A DNA stretch of 64,000 nt from Planctomycetota bacterium (GTDB lineage: Bacteria; Planctomycetota; Phycisphaerae; UBA1845; PWPN01), in the NCBI GenBank assembly GCA_022711465.1, contig JAKLEZ010000025.1:1-64000 (forward strand), in the 5' to 3' direction. Both the position numbers and the translations under genes were made by a program. Position 1 is the stretch's first letter. Every line of letters begins with the position of its first letter. The notes beneath the pieces are model-generated. The model saw only the letters and a program-made list of their open reading frames with translations. It ran no database searches and was not told the DNA's origin. Shown one piece after another: positions 37,350 to 44,239 of the stretch.

Positions 37350-38987
37350 TCAGGCCTGAATAGCAGGAAAGTCACTCGGTGCGGAGTCCACGGGCGACGG
37401 TGCCCATATGTCTGCATACCTGATCCCGAAACGGGCGAGGTACTTCTGAAGCCGACTCGCGTCGTTCCCGCTTTTCTTCCGTTTTCGAGAGTGGGCGAAC
37501 AGGATCCGGCCGGCCTCGGAGAGCGACTTCGCACGGAGACATACCCGCAGGACCTCCTCAAGCTGCGTGCGATCGAAGTGGTCCAGTTCCCCCGTGCGAG
37601 TCGGCCCCAGAAAACGCTCGGTCAGGCTGTCCTTTCGCATGTTGTCCTCCGTGCGCCAAGCCGTGCGCAGTCGGGCGATCTCCTGATGAACGAGTTCGAG
37701 GGTGATCCGCCCGCCCACCGCCAGCGTGGCCATGCGTACGATCGCCCCATTCAAGTCTCTGAAGTTGCCGGACCAGGCGGCATCCGGCGACACGGCGAAC
37801 CTGAGAAAGGTGCCCCACGCTTCCCTGGCAAATCGCACACGCCGGCCCTCCACGTGGCCGAACTGCTCCAGCTCGTAATGCAGGTTGGGTTCGATGTCCT
37901 CCGGGCGCTGGCCCAAGCCGGGTAATCGGAACGTCCAGAGATTGATGCGGGCCAGCAGATCGTCGCGAAACCGGCCGGGGCGAACTGCGGCGGCGAGGTC
38001 CCGATTCGTCCCGGCGATCAGCTGGAAGTCACTCCTGACCTCCTCGTCCGAGCCGACGGGCAGGAACGTCTTGTCTTCCAGGGCCCGAAGGAGCATGGCC
38101 TGTTCGTCCGTGCCCAGTTCGCCGATCTCATCCAGAAACAGAACGCCCTTGTCCGCGGCTTGGAGCAGTCCCGGGCGGGCCTGCAGCGCGCCGGTGAATG
38201 CGCCCTTGACGTGGCCAAACAACGCCGACATGGCCGCATCTCCGCGTAGCGTGGCGCAGTTCACCTCTACGAATGACCCGGTGACGAGGCGGCGGGTCTT
38301 CTTCAGCTCGAAGATACGCCGGGCAAGCCGCGATTTTCCGGAGCCTGTCGGACCAGTCAGCAAAATGGCCCTTCTTGAGGCCACAGCGACTTTCTCGACT
38401 TGTTCGATCAAGCGGTTGAAATCCGCGTTTCGGGTCTGGATGCCCGACTTGAGAAAGGACACCGCGTCCAGTTGCTCTTCCTGGAATCGGGCGACAATCG
38501 GATCGTACCTGGAAAGGTCAAGATCGATGATGCGGTACGCTCCGAGACTCTTGCGGTCGCTTCGCGCTGGTGAAATCGACTGGATCAGGCGACCCGGGAA
38601 GTGCCGCGACTCGGTCAGCAGGAACATGCAAATACGGGCTACGTGCGTACCGGCGTTCACGTGGATCAGGTACTCCTCCTCTTCCGCGTTGAACGGGTAA
38701 TGGCGTGCGAACTGACGCAGAGCGGCGTACGCCTCTCCGAAATCCCAGGGGTCCACCCGCTCCAGCGGGAACAGGCGAACAGTGGTCGAAGGCGAAACGC
38801 TCCGGATGTCTTCGCTCACCTGTTCAGCCAATCCCCTGAACCGGGGTTCGTGCAGCAACTCCAACCGAGCCACGGGCAGGTCCGGCTGCCGGCAAAGCGC
38901 CACCGTAGGCCGCCACCTTGCCCATCGCCGGTGACCATGGCCTGCGTCCTTCTCCGTGGCCAACATGCCGATGATGACCGTCTTCAT
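37350..38987 (-). CDS. rtcR: RtcR, sigma-54 activator of RNA-repair genes
   Basis: 545 residues, collinear with E. coli RtcR from end to end. The N-terminal CARF-type ligand domain contains 'RWARWRPTVALCRQPDLPV', 'DPWDFGEAYAAL' and 'YLIHVNAGTHVARICMFLL'. The AAA+ domain has Walker A at 212-219 and the sigma-54 contact loop GAFTGA at 262-267, and the C-terminus carries the DNA-binding helices ('RLQKYLARFGI'). In E. coli the CARF domain holds the protein inactive until it binds an RNA end product. The genes it should control begin on the other strand at 39208 and are not rtcBA. Its ribosome site is weak. Confidence 0.96.
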   Translation of the reverse strand: MKTVIIGMLATEKDAGHGHRRWARWRPTVALCRQPDLPVARLELLHEPRFRGLAEQVSEDIRSVSPSTTVRLFPLERVDPWDFGEAYAALRQFARHYPFNAEEEEYLIHVNAGTHVARICMFLLTESRHFPGRLIQSISPARSDRKSLGAYRIIDLDLSRYDPIVARFQEEQLDAVSFLKSGIQTRNADFNRLIEQVEKVAVASRRAILLTGPTGSGKSRLARRIFELKKTRRLVTGSFVEVNCATLRGDAAMSALFGHVKGAFTGALQARPGLLQAADKGVLFLDEIGELGTDEQAMLLRALEDKTFLPVGSDEEVRSDFQLIAGTNRDLAAAVRPGRFRDDLLARINLWTFRLPGLGQRPEDIEPNLHYELEQFGHVEGRRVRFAREAWGTFLRFAVSPDAAWSGNFRDLNGAIVRMATLAVGGRITLELVHQEIARLRTAWRTEDNMRKDSLTERFLGPTRTGELDHFDRTQLEEVLRVCLRAKSLSEAGRILFAHSRKRKKSGNDASRLQKYLARFGIRYADIWAPSPVDSAPSDFPAIQA

Positions 38988-39081
38988 GAGTTCATATCCG
39001 ATGGGATAATGACATACTCAATAGATTAAGGCGTCCGCCTGTTTTTCTCAACCGTTCGGTACCGCCTGGGGTAGTTGTGCA

Positions 39082-39087
39082 ATTATA
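39082..39087 (-). promoter_or_regulatory. -10 hexamer TATAAT for rtcR
   Basis: A perfect TATAAT on the minus strand inside the AT-rich rtcR/39208 intergenic region, about 95 bp before the rtcR start. The -35 at 17 bases (AAGTCA) is poor. Two short inverted repeats lie between it and rtcR (AGGCG-tc-CGCCT near 39030 and ACCG-tt-CGGT near 39052). They are candidate RtcR binding sites. Confidence 0.4.
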
Positions 39088-39138
39088 AACTTTTACTGGT
39101 TAATGACTTATGCGCTATTCGGCCCAAGTACAGTGCTC

Positions 39139-39154
39139 TGGCGCGTGGCCTGCA
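39139..39154 (+). promoter_or_regulatory. Sigma-54 promoter (-24/-12)
   Basis: TGGCGCG, four bases, CTGCA: this fits the sigma-54 consensus TGGCACG-N4-TTGCW at all but two positions, and the invariant GG and GC are ten bases apart as required. It points away from rtcR toward the 91-residue gene at 39208. A sigma-54 promoter beside a gene for a sigma-54 activator is strong mutual support. Confidence 0.8.
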
Positions 39155-39161
39155 AATCCGC

Positions 39162-39199
39162 TCTCCGCGTTGGCGATCGTCGCCCACCCCTTCGGGAGA
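39162..39199 (+). promoter_or_regulatory. Structured 5' leader of the 91-residue gene
   Basis: In the leader just after the sigma-54 promoter, GGCGA-TCG-TCGCC (39172-39184) is a perfect hairpin. TCTCC (39162-39166) can pair with GGAGA (39195-39199), which overlaps the probable ribosome binding site of the gene starting at 39208. Formation of the outer stem would hide that site. This is read by eye, without folding energies. Confidence 0.4.
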
Positions 39200-39207
39200 A
39201 GACAGAG

Positions 39208-39483
39208 ATGGCAGGTATAGGCAAACGAGCGAACAAGCCGGCGCATCGGCGGTACCAGGCCGAGAATCGCAGGCTGGTGCACAAGAGGAAGAGAGTCCGT
39301 GTTTCTTCGCATGGCCGATGGACCTATGAGTCTCTGCTGGCTCACCAGAAGATCAAGGCGGCAGAGTGGGCTCGGAGGAAAGAGCTCGAGGAAGCGGAGG
39401 AGAAGCGGTTGAAGGCTGACTCGCCTGCGCGGAGGCACAATCCGCTACTCCGCGTGCTGAAGCGAGGTGCCGACAGGTGGTGA
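39208..39483 (+). CDS. Small basic protein behind the sigma-54 promoter
   Basis: 91 residues from the ATG at 39208, with GGGAGA upstream. It is strongly basic throughout ('MAGIGKRANKPAHRRYQAEN', 'RRLVHKRKRVRV'), with a predicted charged helix ('AEWARRKELEEAEEKRLKAD') in the second half. There is no signal peptide or membrane segment. The charge suggests nucleic acid, probably RNA, binding. It is the first gene behind a sigma-54 promoter facing away from rtcR, so it should be induced when RtcR senses RNA damage. I do not recognise the family. Confidence 0.7.
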   Translation: MAGIGKRANKPAHRRYQAENRRLVHKRKRVRVSSHGRWTYESLLAHQKIKAAEWARRKELEEAEEKRLKADSPARRHNPLLRVLKRGADRW

Positions 39484-39767
39484 ACGGTTCACGGAGCACA
39501 GGAGGGTAGGGCCGACCCGGGCGACACAACCAGTATGACGATCGAAGGTCAACCCGGCCAGGACGATTCGGCCGACTCGCGACACGGCGGTATTGGCGGC
39601 CAGCGGGGGTGAACAGGGCTCGACGGACGTGCGATACCTCAGGTAGCGATGGGACGAAAGGCCCACAGAGTCCCGAAACCATCGCCAGAGCGCGTACCGG
39701 ACGCGGCTTCGATGCCGCCACCTCCATGCTCTCGGGTTTCATCTGGATCGCCGGTCAGGAGAGCGCG
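39484..39767 (+). other. 284-bp spacer between the two small RtcR-linked genes
   Basis: No convincing gene. It contains a hairpin GCGGC-TTCGAT-GCCGC near 39706-39721, whose loop recalls a tRNA T-loop but is one base short. I find no complete tRNA-like or Y-RNA fold by eye. Since RtcR loci elsewhere encode Y-like RNAs, this stretch deserves a covariance search. Confidence 0.35.
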
Positions 39768-40127
39768 ATGTCTAGGGCGGAGCGGAGACGACGGACAAGA
39801 GCGGTGATACTCCGACGCCATAGAGTCCTTGTGTGGGCGCGCATGCTTCCCGGGCTGCCCGGGAAGCGCTTCTCGGAGGTTCCCTCTCGCGCCGGGATGT
39901 CAGACGAAGACCGAGAGACGCTGAAGCGTCGGCGCGCCGCCAGACTGCTCGGCCGCTGCCGGACACTTCACCCCTTCGACTGCGGCCGGCCTCGGTGCGG
40001 CATATGCAGTTGGTACAAGCGGTCTGGCGGGGACGAGCCACGGCAGGTGCTCGTGGCCAAGCTCTCGTTTCGAGAACAGTTGAGGGAACACAACGCCAAC
40101 GTGTGGGTTGAGCGAAGGGCAGATTGA
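39768..40127 (+). CDS. Small basic protein with a C-x4-C-x2-C motif
   Basis: 119 residues from the ATG at 39768, with AGGAG six bases upstream. The N-terminus is very basic ('MSRAERRRRTRAVILRRHR'). The centre has 'HPFDCGRPRCGICSWYK', whose His and three closely spaced Cys could bind zinc, and the C-terminus is a charged helix ('LVAKLSFREQLREHNANVWV'). No signal or membrane segment. It follows the 91-residue gene on the same strand and is probably in the same RtcR-controlled unit. RNA binding is a guess from charge and context. The family is not one I can name. Confidence 0.65.
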   Translation: MSRAERRRRTRAVILRRHRVLVWARMLPGLPGKRFSEVPSRAGMSDEDRETLKRRRAARLLGRCRTLHPFDCGRPRCGICSWYKRSGGDEPRQVLVAKLSFREQLREHNANVWVERRAD

Positions 40128-40511
40128 ACCGTGGCCATTCATGAGGTTCTGCAGGATGGCGATGAAACGCGCCATCGAGAACCTGCTGGCGATTGAGGCC
40201 ACGGGCCTGCATCCGCCGACTTCGCGTGTGGGGTGGGCCCAGTCGGAGTCAGCTCGCCCGCGACCGTTCATTGCCCGAATAGCCGGCCAGTTGGAGTACC
40301 AACAGGGGGCGCTGATAGAATAGCAGAACACTGTCCGGCGGCGTAGCCGGGTGGACGTGATCTCGGTTGACCGAGCGAATGGCATCGCTTGCCATCACCC
40401 GTTTCGTCGCGGCGACGCTCAACGTGTTCGTGATCGCCACTTCTGCTCGGGTCCAGCCCGCAGAACCCAAGGCGGTTACCTGAGACTCACAGGGCAGGAA
40501 CGGAGCACAAA
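40128..40511 (+). other. 384-bp region with an out-of-frame signal peptide
   Basis: No complete gene is supported. The only interesting part is 40379-40483 (entered separately). A possible 60-codon frame at 40141-40323 has no ribosome site or recognisable motif. No promoter or terminator is clear. Confidence 0.4.
40379..40483 (+). pseudogene. Signal-peptide frame cut off from the serine hydrolase
   Basis: ATG at 40379 encodes 34 residues beginning 'MASLAITRFVAATLNVFVIA', a convincing signal peptide, then stops at TGA (40481-40483). The next frame reads directly into the serine hydrolase, which itself lacks any export signal. A single-base shift between about 40440 and 40483 would join the two. 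It is either a real frameshift or a sequencing error. Confidence 0.5.
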
Positions 40512-41579
40512 GTGGACGTATCCGCCATACTCGATCGCATCGATGCGCAGCGGAAGGTCCCAGGCATGGTCGCCGCGATCATCGAAGGCCACCGGACGAT
40601 CGGCATCGGCGCTTCCGGCGTGCGCCGACGGGGCGATGCGTATCCGGTCACCGCGAACGACCGGTTTCATCTGGGCTCCTGTACGAAGTCGATGACCGCC
40701 ACACTCTGCGCAATGCTTGTGGAGGAGGAGCGGCTCTCATGGCAGTCGACAATCGGCGAGGTTTTTGCGGGGCTCGAAGGGAAGACACGGCCCGAGTATC
40801 GTACGGTGACGCTTGCGCAGTTGCTGACGCACCGCGGCGGCTGCCCTGCCGAGCTCCAATTTGATGGGTTGTGGGGCCAGCTCTGGGCGTACGAAGGCCC
40901 CCCGGTGGGCGCAAGAGATCTTCTCCTGGCGAAGGTCGTGGCATACCCGCCGGTAGCCCCGCCGGGAACACGTTCAATCTACTCGAACGCAGGCTTCGCG
41001 ATCGCAGGCCACATGGCGGAGAGCGTGACCGGTCGGGCATGGGAAGAACTCATCCGGGAGCGTTTGTTCAAACCGCTGGACATGCAAAGCGCAGGCTTCG
41101 GTGCCCCTGGAACAACGGGTTCGGTCGACGAACCGCGTGGCCACACTTCGCAGGGCAATCCTGTCGAGCCGGGTCCCGATGCGGACAATCCCGTGGCCAT
41201 CGCGCCCGCTGGCAGGGTCCACTGCTCCATCGGCGACTGGGCGAAGTACATCTCACTGCACCTGAACGCTCAATCGCCGCCGAGCGGGCTACTCCAGCCC
41301 ACAAGCCTGTCGCGGTTGCACACCCCACCTGAAGGCTCGATCGGTCCGGACATGTATGCCATGGGCTGGGTTGTCACAGACCGACCCTGGGGCGGAGGGG
41401 CCGTCCTGACACATGCGGGCAGCAACACCATGTGGTTTGCCGTGACCTGGATCGCCCCGCGGCGAGGTTTTGCGGTGCTCGCGGCCTGCAACCAGGGCGG
41501 GGAGGTTGCCGGGAAGACCTGCGACGAGGCCGCCTGGGCAATCATCCAGGCTTACCAGGGCGTTTCGGGGGCCGGATGA
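40512..41579 (+). CDS. Class C beta-lactamase-fold serine hydrolase, N-terminus possibly frameshifted
   Basis: 355 residues from a GTG at 40512 with no real ribosome site. The penicillin-binding fold motifs are all present: S-x-x-K as Ser56-Cys-Thr-Lys59, Tyr-x-Asn in 'YSNAGFAIAG', and 'HAGSNTM' in the place of the KTG box. Members act as esterases, D-aminopeptidases or beta-lactamases and are usually exported. Here the export signal is in a neighbouring frame just upstream (40379-40483), so the gene may be a frameshifted pseudogene or carry a sequence error. The catalytic domain itself is complete. Confidence 0.82.
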   Translation: MDVSAILDRIDAQRKVPGMVAAIIEGHRTIGIGASGVRRRGDAYPVTANDRFHLGSCTKSMTATLCAMLVEEERLSWQSTIGEVFAGLEGKTRPEYRTVTLAQLLTHRGGCPAELQFDGLWGQLWAYEGPPVGARDLLLAKVVAYPPVAPPGTRSIYSNAGFAIAGHMAESVTGRAWEELIRERLFKPLDMQSAGFGAPGTTGSVDEPRGHTSQGNPVEPGPDADNPVAIAPAGRVHCSIGDWAKYISLHLNAQSPPSGLLQPTSLSRLHTPPEGSIGPDMYAMGWVVTDRPWGGGAVLTHAGSNTMWFAVTWIAPRRGFAVLAACNQGGEVAGKTCDEAAWAIIQAYQGVSGAG

Positions 41580-42066
41580 CCGGCTTGGGGCTTGCGACAA
41601 GACGCGACGACTCCGGACAGGCCCGCGAGCGCGCCTGGGAATCCGGAAGGTTGACCTGCACCGCGGGCCGATAGCTCGCCCGCGTGAATCGCCCAACAAC
41701 CTGCAACTGCTGGCCTTTGCCGATCTCCCCGGTTCCATACTGCAGGTCAACGGCGCCGTTTTCGACGGTGACAAGGGCAATGGCGTTGGCCCCCGCTGAG
41801 CTGCGGACCACCAGGTACTCACAATCTTCGTGAGTGGTAGCCGGCAAGGCCAGTTCGAAAGTCGGAGGCAATGCAGCAGGATGAGCCGGCACCTGTTGCT
41901 CCTCGATCGTCACGAACGCCGGATTCGCTGAACGGGTGCCTGACGAGCTGTCTGACCGGGTAGCCAAGGGCGCGGCACATTTTGCGGCACAGTACCCGAC
42001 CGCTGGACCTCGCAGTATCCCGCAACTCCCCGGGGCCACCCCCGAGGAAGTCGCGGAAAACCGCAT
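41542..42066 (-). pseudogene. Possible gene remnant next to tmRNA
   Basis: An open frame of 174 codons with mixed character. The middle ('NPAFVTIEEQQVPAHPAALP' through 'SSAGANAIALVTVENGAVDL') reads like a beta-rich protein with reasonable codon use. The first 45 and last 40 residues are Arg/Ser/Pro-rich and look non-coding, and the end overlaps the serine hydrolase stop. No start with a ribosome site is seen. I read it as a truncated fragment lying against the 3' end of tmRNA; it could also be chance. No family recognised. Confidence 0.25.
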
Positions 42067-42094
42067 CCAAACGCAGGATCTCGCAGGAGGTAAC

Positions 42095-42445
42095 TGGAGG
42101 CGGCGGGAATCGAACCCGCGTCCCGTGACATTTCAGAAGAGGCTTCTACGTGTGTAGTCGTCTGATTTGTTCTCGGCCGCCCGGCGCCCAGCGACAGGCT
42201 TCGACCGGCCCAGCGTCGTGGTATTCTGACTCATGTGTCACGGCGCCTACCCTCATGAGCGAGCCTGCTGTCGTCGCCCTGCCGGATAGCAGACATCTCC
42301 GCCAGGACGGGCTGCTATTTAAGCAGCCATGCGCAACGGGTTAGCGTTGGCACTTGTGTTTGTGTCAGGAGTTTAACCAGGCCACCTGACAACCTGGACA
42401 CGCCACCTCGACCTCATACTGCCCGGTCGAGCCCAAATCGCCCCC
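42095..42445 (-). ncRNA. ssrA: tmRNA (transfer-messenger RNA)
   Basis: 351 nt on the minus strand. The 5' end GGGGGCG (42445-42439) pairs with CGCCTCC at the 3' end, next to a T-arm of GCGGG-TTCGATT-CCCGC and a discriminator A at 42095. CCA is not encoded. The reading frame for the proteolysis tag is at 42351-42319 and encodes ANANPLRMAA followed by TAA, with the stop inside a GGCTGC/GCAGCC hairpin as is usual. tmRNA rescues stalled ribosomes together with SmpB, which is not in the window. It is the standard one-piece form. Confidence 0.93.
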
Positions 42446-42457
42446 TTGGGTAATCCA

Positions 42458-42463
42458 AGTATA
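42458..42463 (-). promoter_or_regulatory. -10 hexamer for ssrA
   Basis: TATACT on the minus strand, 12 bases before the mature 5' end, which fits a short leader removed by RNase P. The -35 region (around TGGCGA) is weak. Confidence 0.45.
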
Positions 42464-42558
42464 GCATCTCCACCGGCCGGTCGCCACGTTCGGAACAGGC
42501 CATTTCCCGCCAGAGATGTACACGACCGCGGCATGGCGCCTCTCTCGGTCTGCTCCCT

Positions 42559-43959
42559 TCACACCACACCGGCCGTGCCGGTCGGGATCGGCGCGCTGAT
42601 GTAGTCGCGCGGGTCGGTCACCCGCCCGGTCACGGCGCTGGCCGCCACGGTCAGCGGCGAAGCCAAGTAGACCCCCGCATCCCGGTGACCCATGCGGCCG
42701 GGGAAATTGCGGTTGGTCGTACTGATGCAGGCCATCGGCTGGTTCAGGCGGCCGAAGGTGTCGGCCGGACCGCCCAGGCACGCGGCGCAGCCCGACGGGC
42801 CGATCGTGCAGCCGGCATCCTTGAGAACGTCCATGACCGACTTCTCGCCATTGGCCCTGGTCTCACCTCGAATATTGAGTCGCAGCATGTCCGCGTGCAC
42901 CTCGGTCGAACCCGGTACGACGAAGGTCGGGACGCTCACCTGCCGCCCGTTGAGAACGGCCGCCGCGAAGATCATGTCCGTGATCTTGCCGCCGGTGCAG
43001 GAACCCAGGTACGCCCGGTCGATCCGGGTCCCCTGGCAGTTGCGAGCCGTTTCGATGTTGTCCGGCGAATGCGGCTTGGCCACCAGCGGCTCGAGATGGG
43101 CCAGATCCCACGCGTGAACGGCGTCGAACTTGGCATCGGCGTCGTCGGTGAAGACCTCCCAGCGAGCCCGGTTGGAACGAGCTTTCACGTAGCGGAGGGT
43201 CTTCTCGTCCACGTCGCAGACCCCATTCTTGCCGCCGGCCTCGATGGCCATGTTGGTCAGGGTCATGCGGTCCTCGAGCGTCAGGCTGGCGATGCCCTCG
43301 CCGGTGAAGTGCATGGCCTTGTAGGTCGCCCCGCTGACCGAAATACGGCCGATCACCGCCAGAATGAGGTCCTTGGCGGTCAGATAGGGCGGGATCTGCC
43401 CGTGGAAAACGAATTTCATGGTTGGCGGGACCTTCAGCCACAGCTTGCCGGTGCCCAGCACGAACCCGGCGTCGGTATTCCCGATCCCGGTGGCGAACTG
43501 TCCGAACGCCCCGGCCGTGCAAGTGTGACTGTCCGTGCCCAGCAGGATCTCGCCCGGTCGAACGTGACCTTCCTCTGGCAGGGTTTTGTGGCAAACGCCC
43601 TTGTAGCTGGTCTGGGTCGGGTCCTTGTAGGGGCTGGGCATCCCCTCGCCCTGGATGAAGTCGGGATCGTAGTAGTACTTGATGCCCTGCTCGCGAACGA
43701 AGGCCCGCAGGATGTCAATATTGCGATGGGCCATCTTATCGGCCGTGAAGATGTAGTGGTCGGGGATGATGATGACCCGCTCCGGGTCCCAGACCCGGGC
43801 GGCGGGGCCGAAGTTTTCCTTGAACACCCCGATCGTGCCCGGCCCGCAGACGTCATGGGTCATGAGGATGTCCACGCTCACCCAGATGTTGTCGCCGGCC
43901 CGGACGGACGGTTTGCCTGCGTGCTTGGCGAGGATTTTCTCGGTCAGGGTCTGTCCCAT
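42559..43959 (-). CDS. leuC: 3-isopropylmalate dehydratase large subunit family protein
   Basis: 466 residues from the ATG at 43959, preceded by AAAGGA; longer frames upstream are not coding. It is an aconitase-superfamily large subunit: 'DHYIFTADK', 'GTDSHTCTAGAFGQFATGIG', and the three Cys ligands of the 4Fe-4S cluster in 'GSCTGG' and 'GPSGCAACLGG'. It would isomerise 2- to 3-isopropylmalate in leucine synthesis, or act as a homoaconitase or methylthioalkylmalate isomerase. No small subunit gene (leuD) is adjacent, which is unusual, so the exact substrate is open. Confidence 0.88.
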   Translation of the reverse strand: MGQTLTEKILAKHAGKPSVRAGDNIWVSVDILMTHDVCGPGTIGVFKENFGPAARVWDPERVIIIPDHYIFTADKMAHRNIDILRAFVREQGIKYYYDPDFIQGEGMPSPYKDPTQTSYKGVCHKTLPEEGHVRPGEILLGTDSHTCTAGAFGQFATGIGNTDAGFVLGTGKLWLKVPPTMKFVFHGQIPPYLTAKDLILAVIGRISVSGATYKAMHFTGEGIASLTLEDRMTLTNMAIEAGGKNGVCDVDEKTLRYVKARSNRARWEVFTDDADAKFDAVHAWDLAHLEPLVAKPHSPDNIETARNCQGTRIDRAYLGSCTGGKITDMIFAAAVLNGRQVSVPTFVVPGSTEVHADMLRLNIRGETRANGEKSVMDVLKDAGCTIGPSGCAACLGGPADTFGRLNQPMACISTTNRNFPGRMGHRDAGVYLASPLTVAASAVTGRVTDPRDYISAPIPTGTAGVV

Positions 43960-44239
43960 GGTGGGTCCTTTCAGGGAGCGTCGTGAGCACCACCGGGCCC
44001 CGACGAGCATGCCTTGTCGGGTGCCCGCTTCGATGGCCGCTCGCCGGCCGGCGGTCGGTCCTCGAGGTCTCAGGACGCGTTCCCGGTGACTTATGGCCAA
44101 ACCCTGAATTGTAGCTCTGGGCGATGGGGGCCGCAAACGATCGATGCCCCTTGCAGAGAAGCCCGAGAAGGGTTAGAAAGAAGACAATCGCGAGGTCTTC
44201 CCGCCGCGAGGACCGCCGCCGCCAAGAAAGCTGGAGTCC

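Noticed and set aside
39706..39721. T-arm-like hairpin as evidence for a tRNA or Y RNA
   Set aside because: The loop has six bases rather than seven and no matching acceptor or D-arm was found.
40141..40323. A 60-codon frame after the 119-residue gene
   Set aside because: No ribosome site, no motif and mixed composition; it may be chance.
42095..42120. tmRNA 3' end as an active attachment site
   Set aside because: No second copy of this sequence and no integrase gene was seen in the window.
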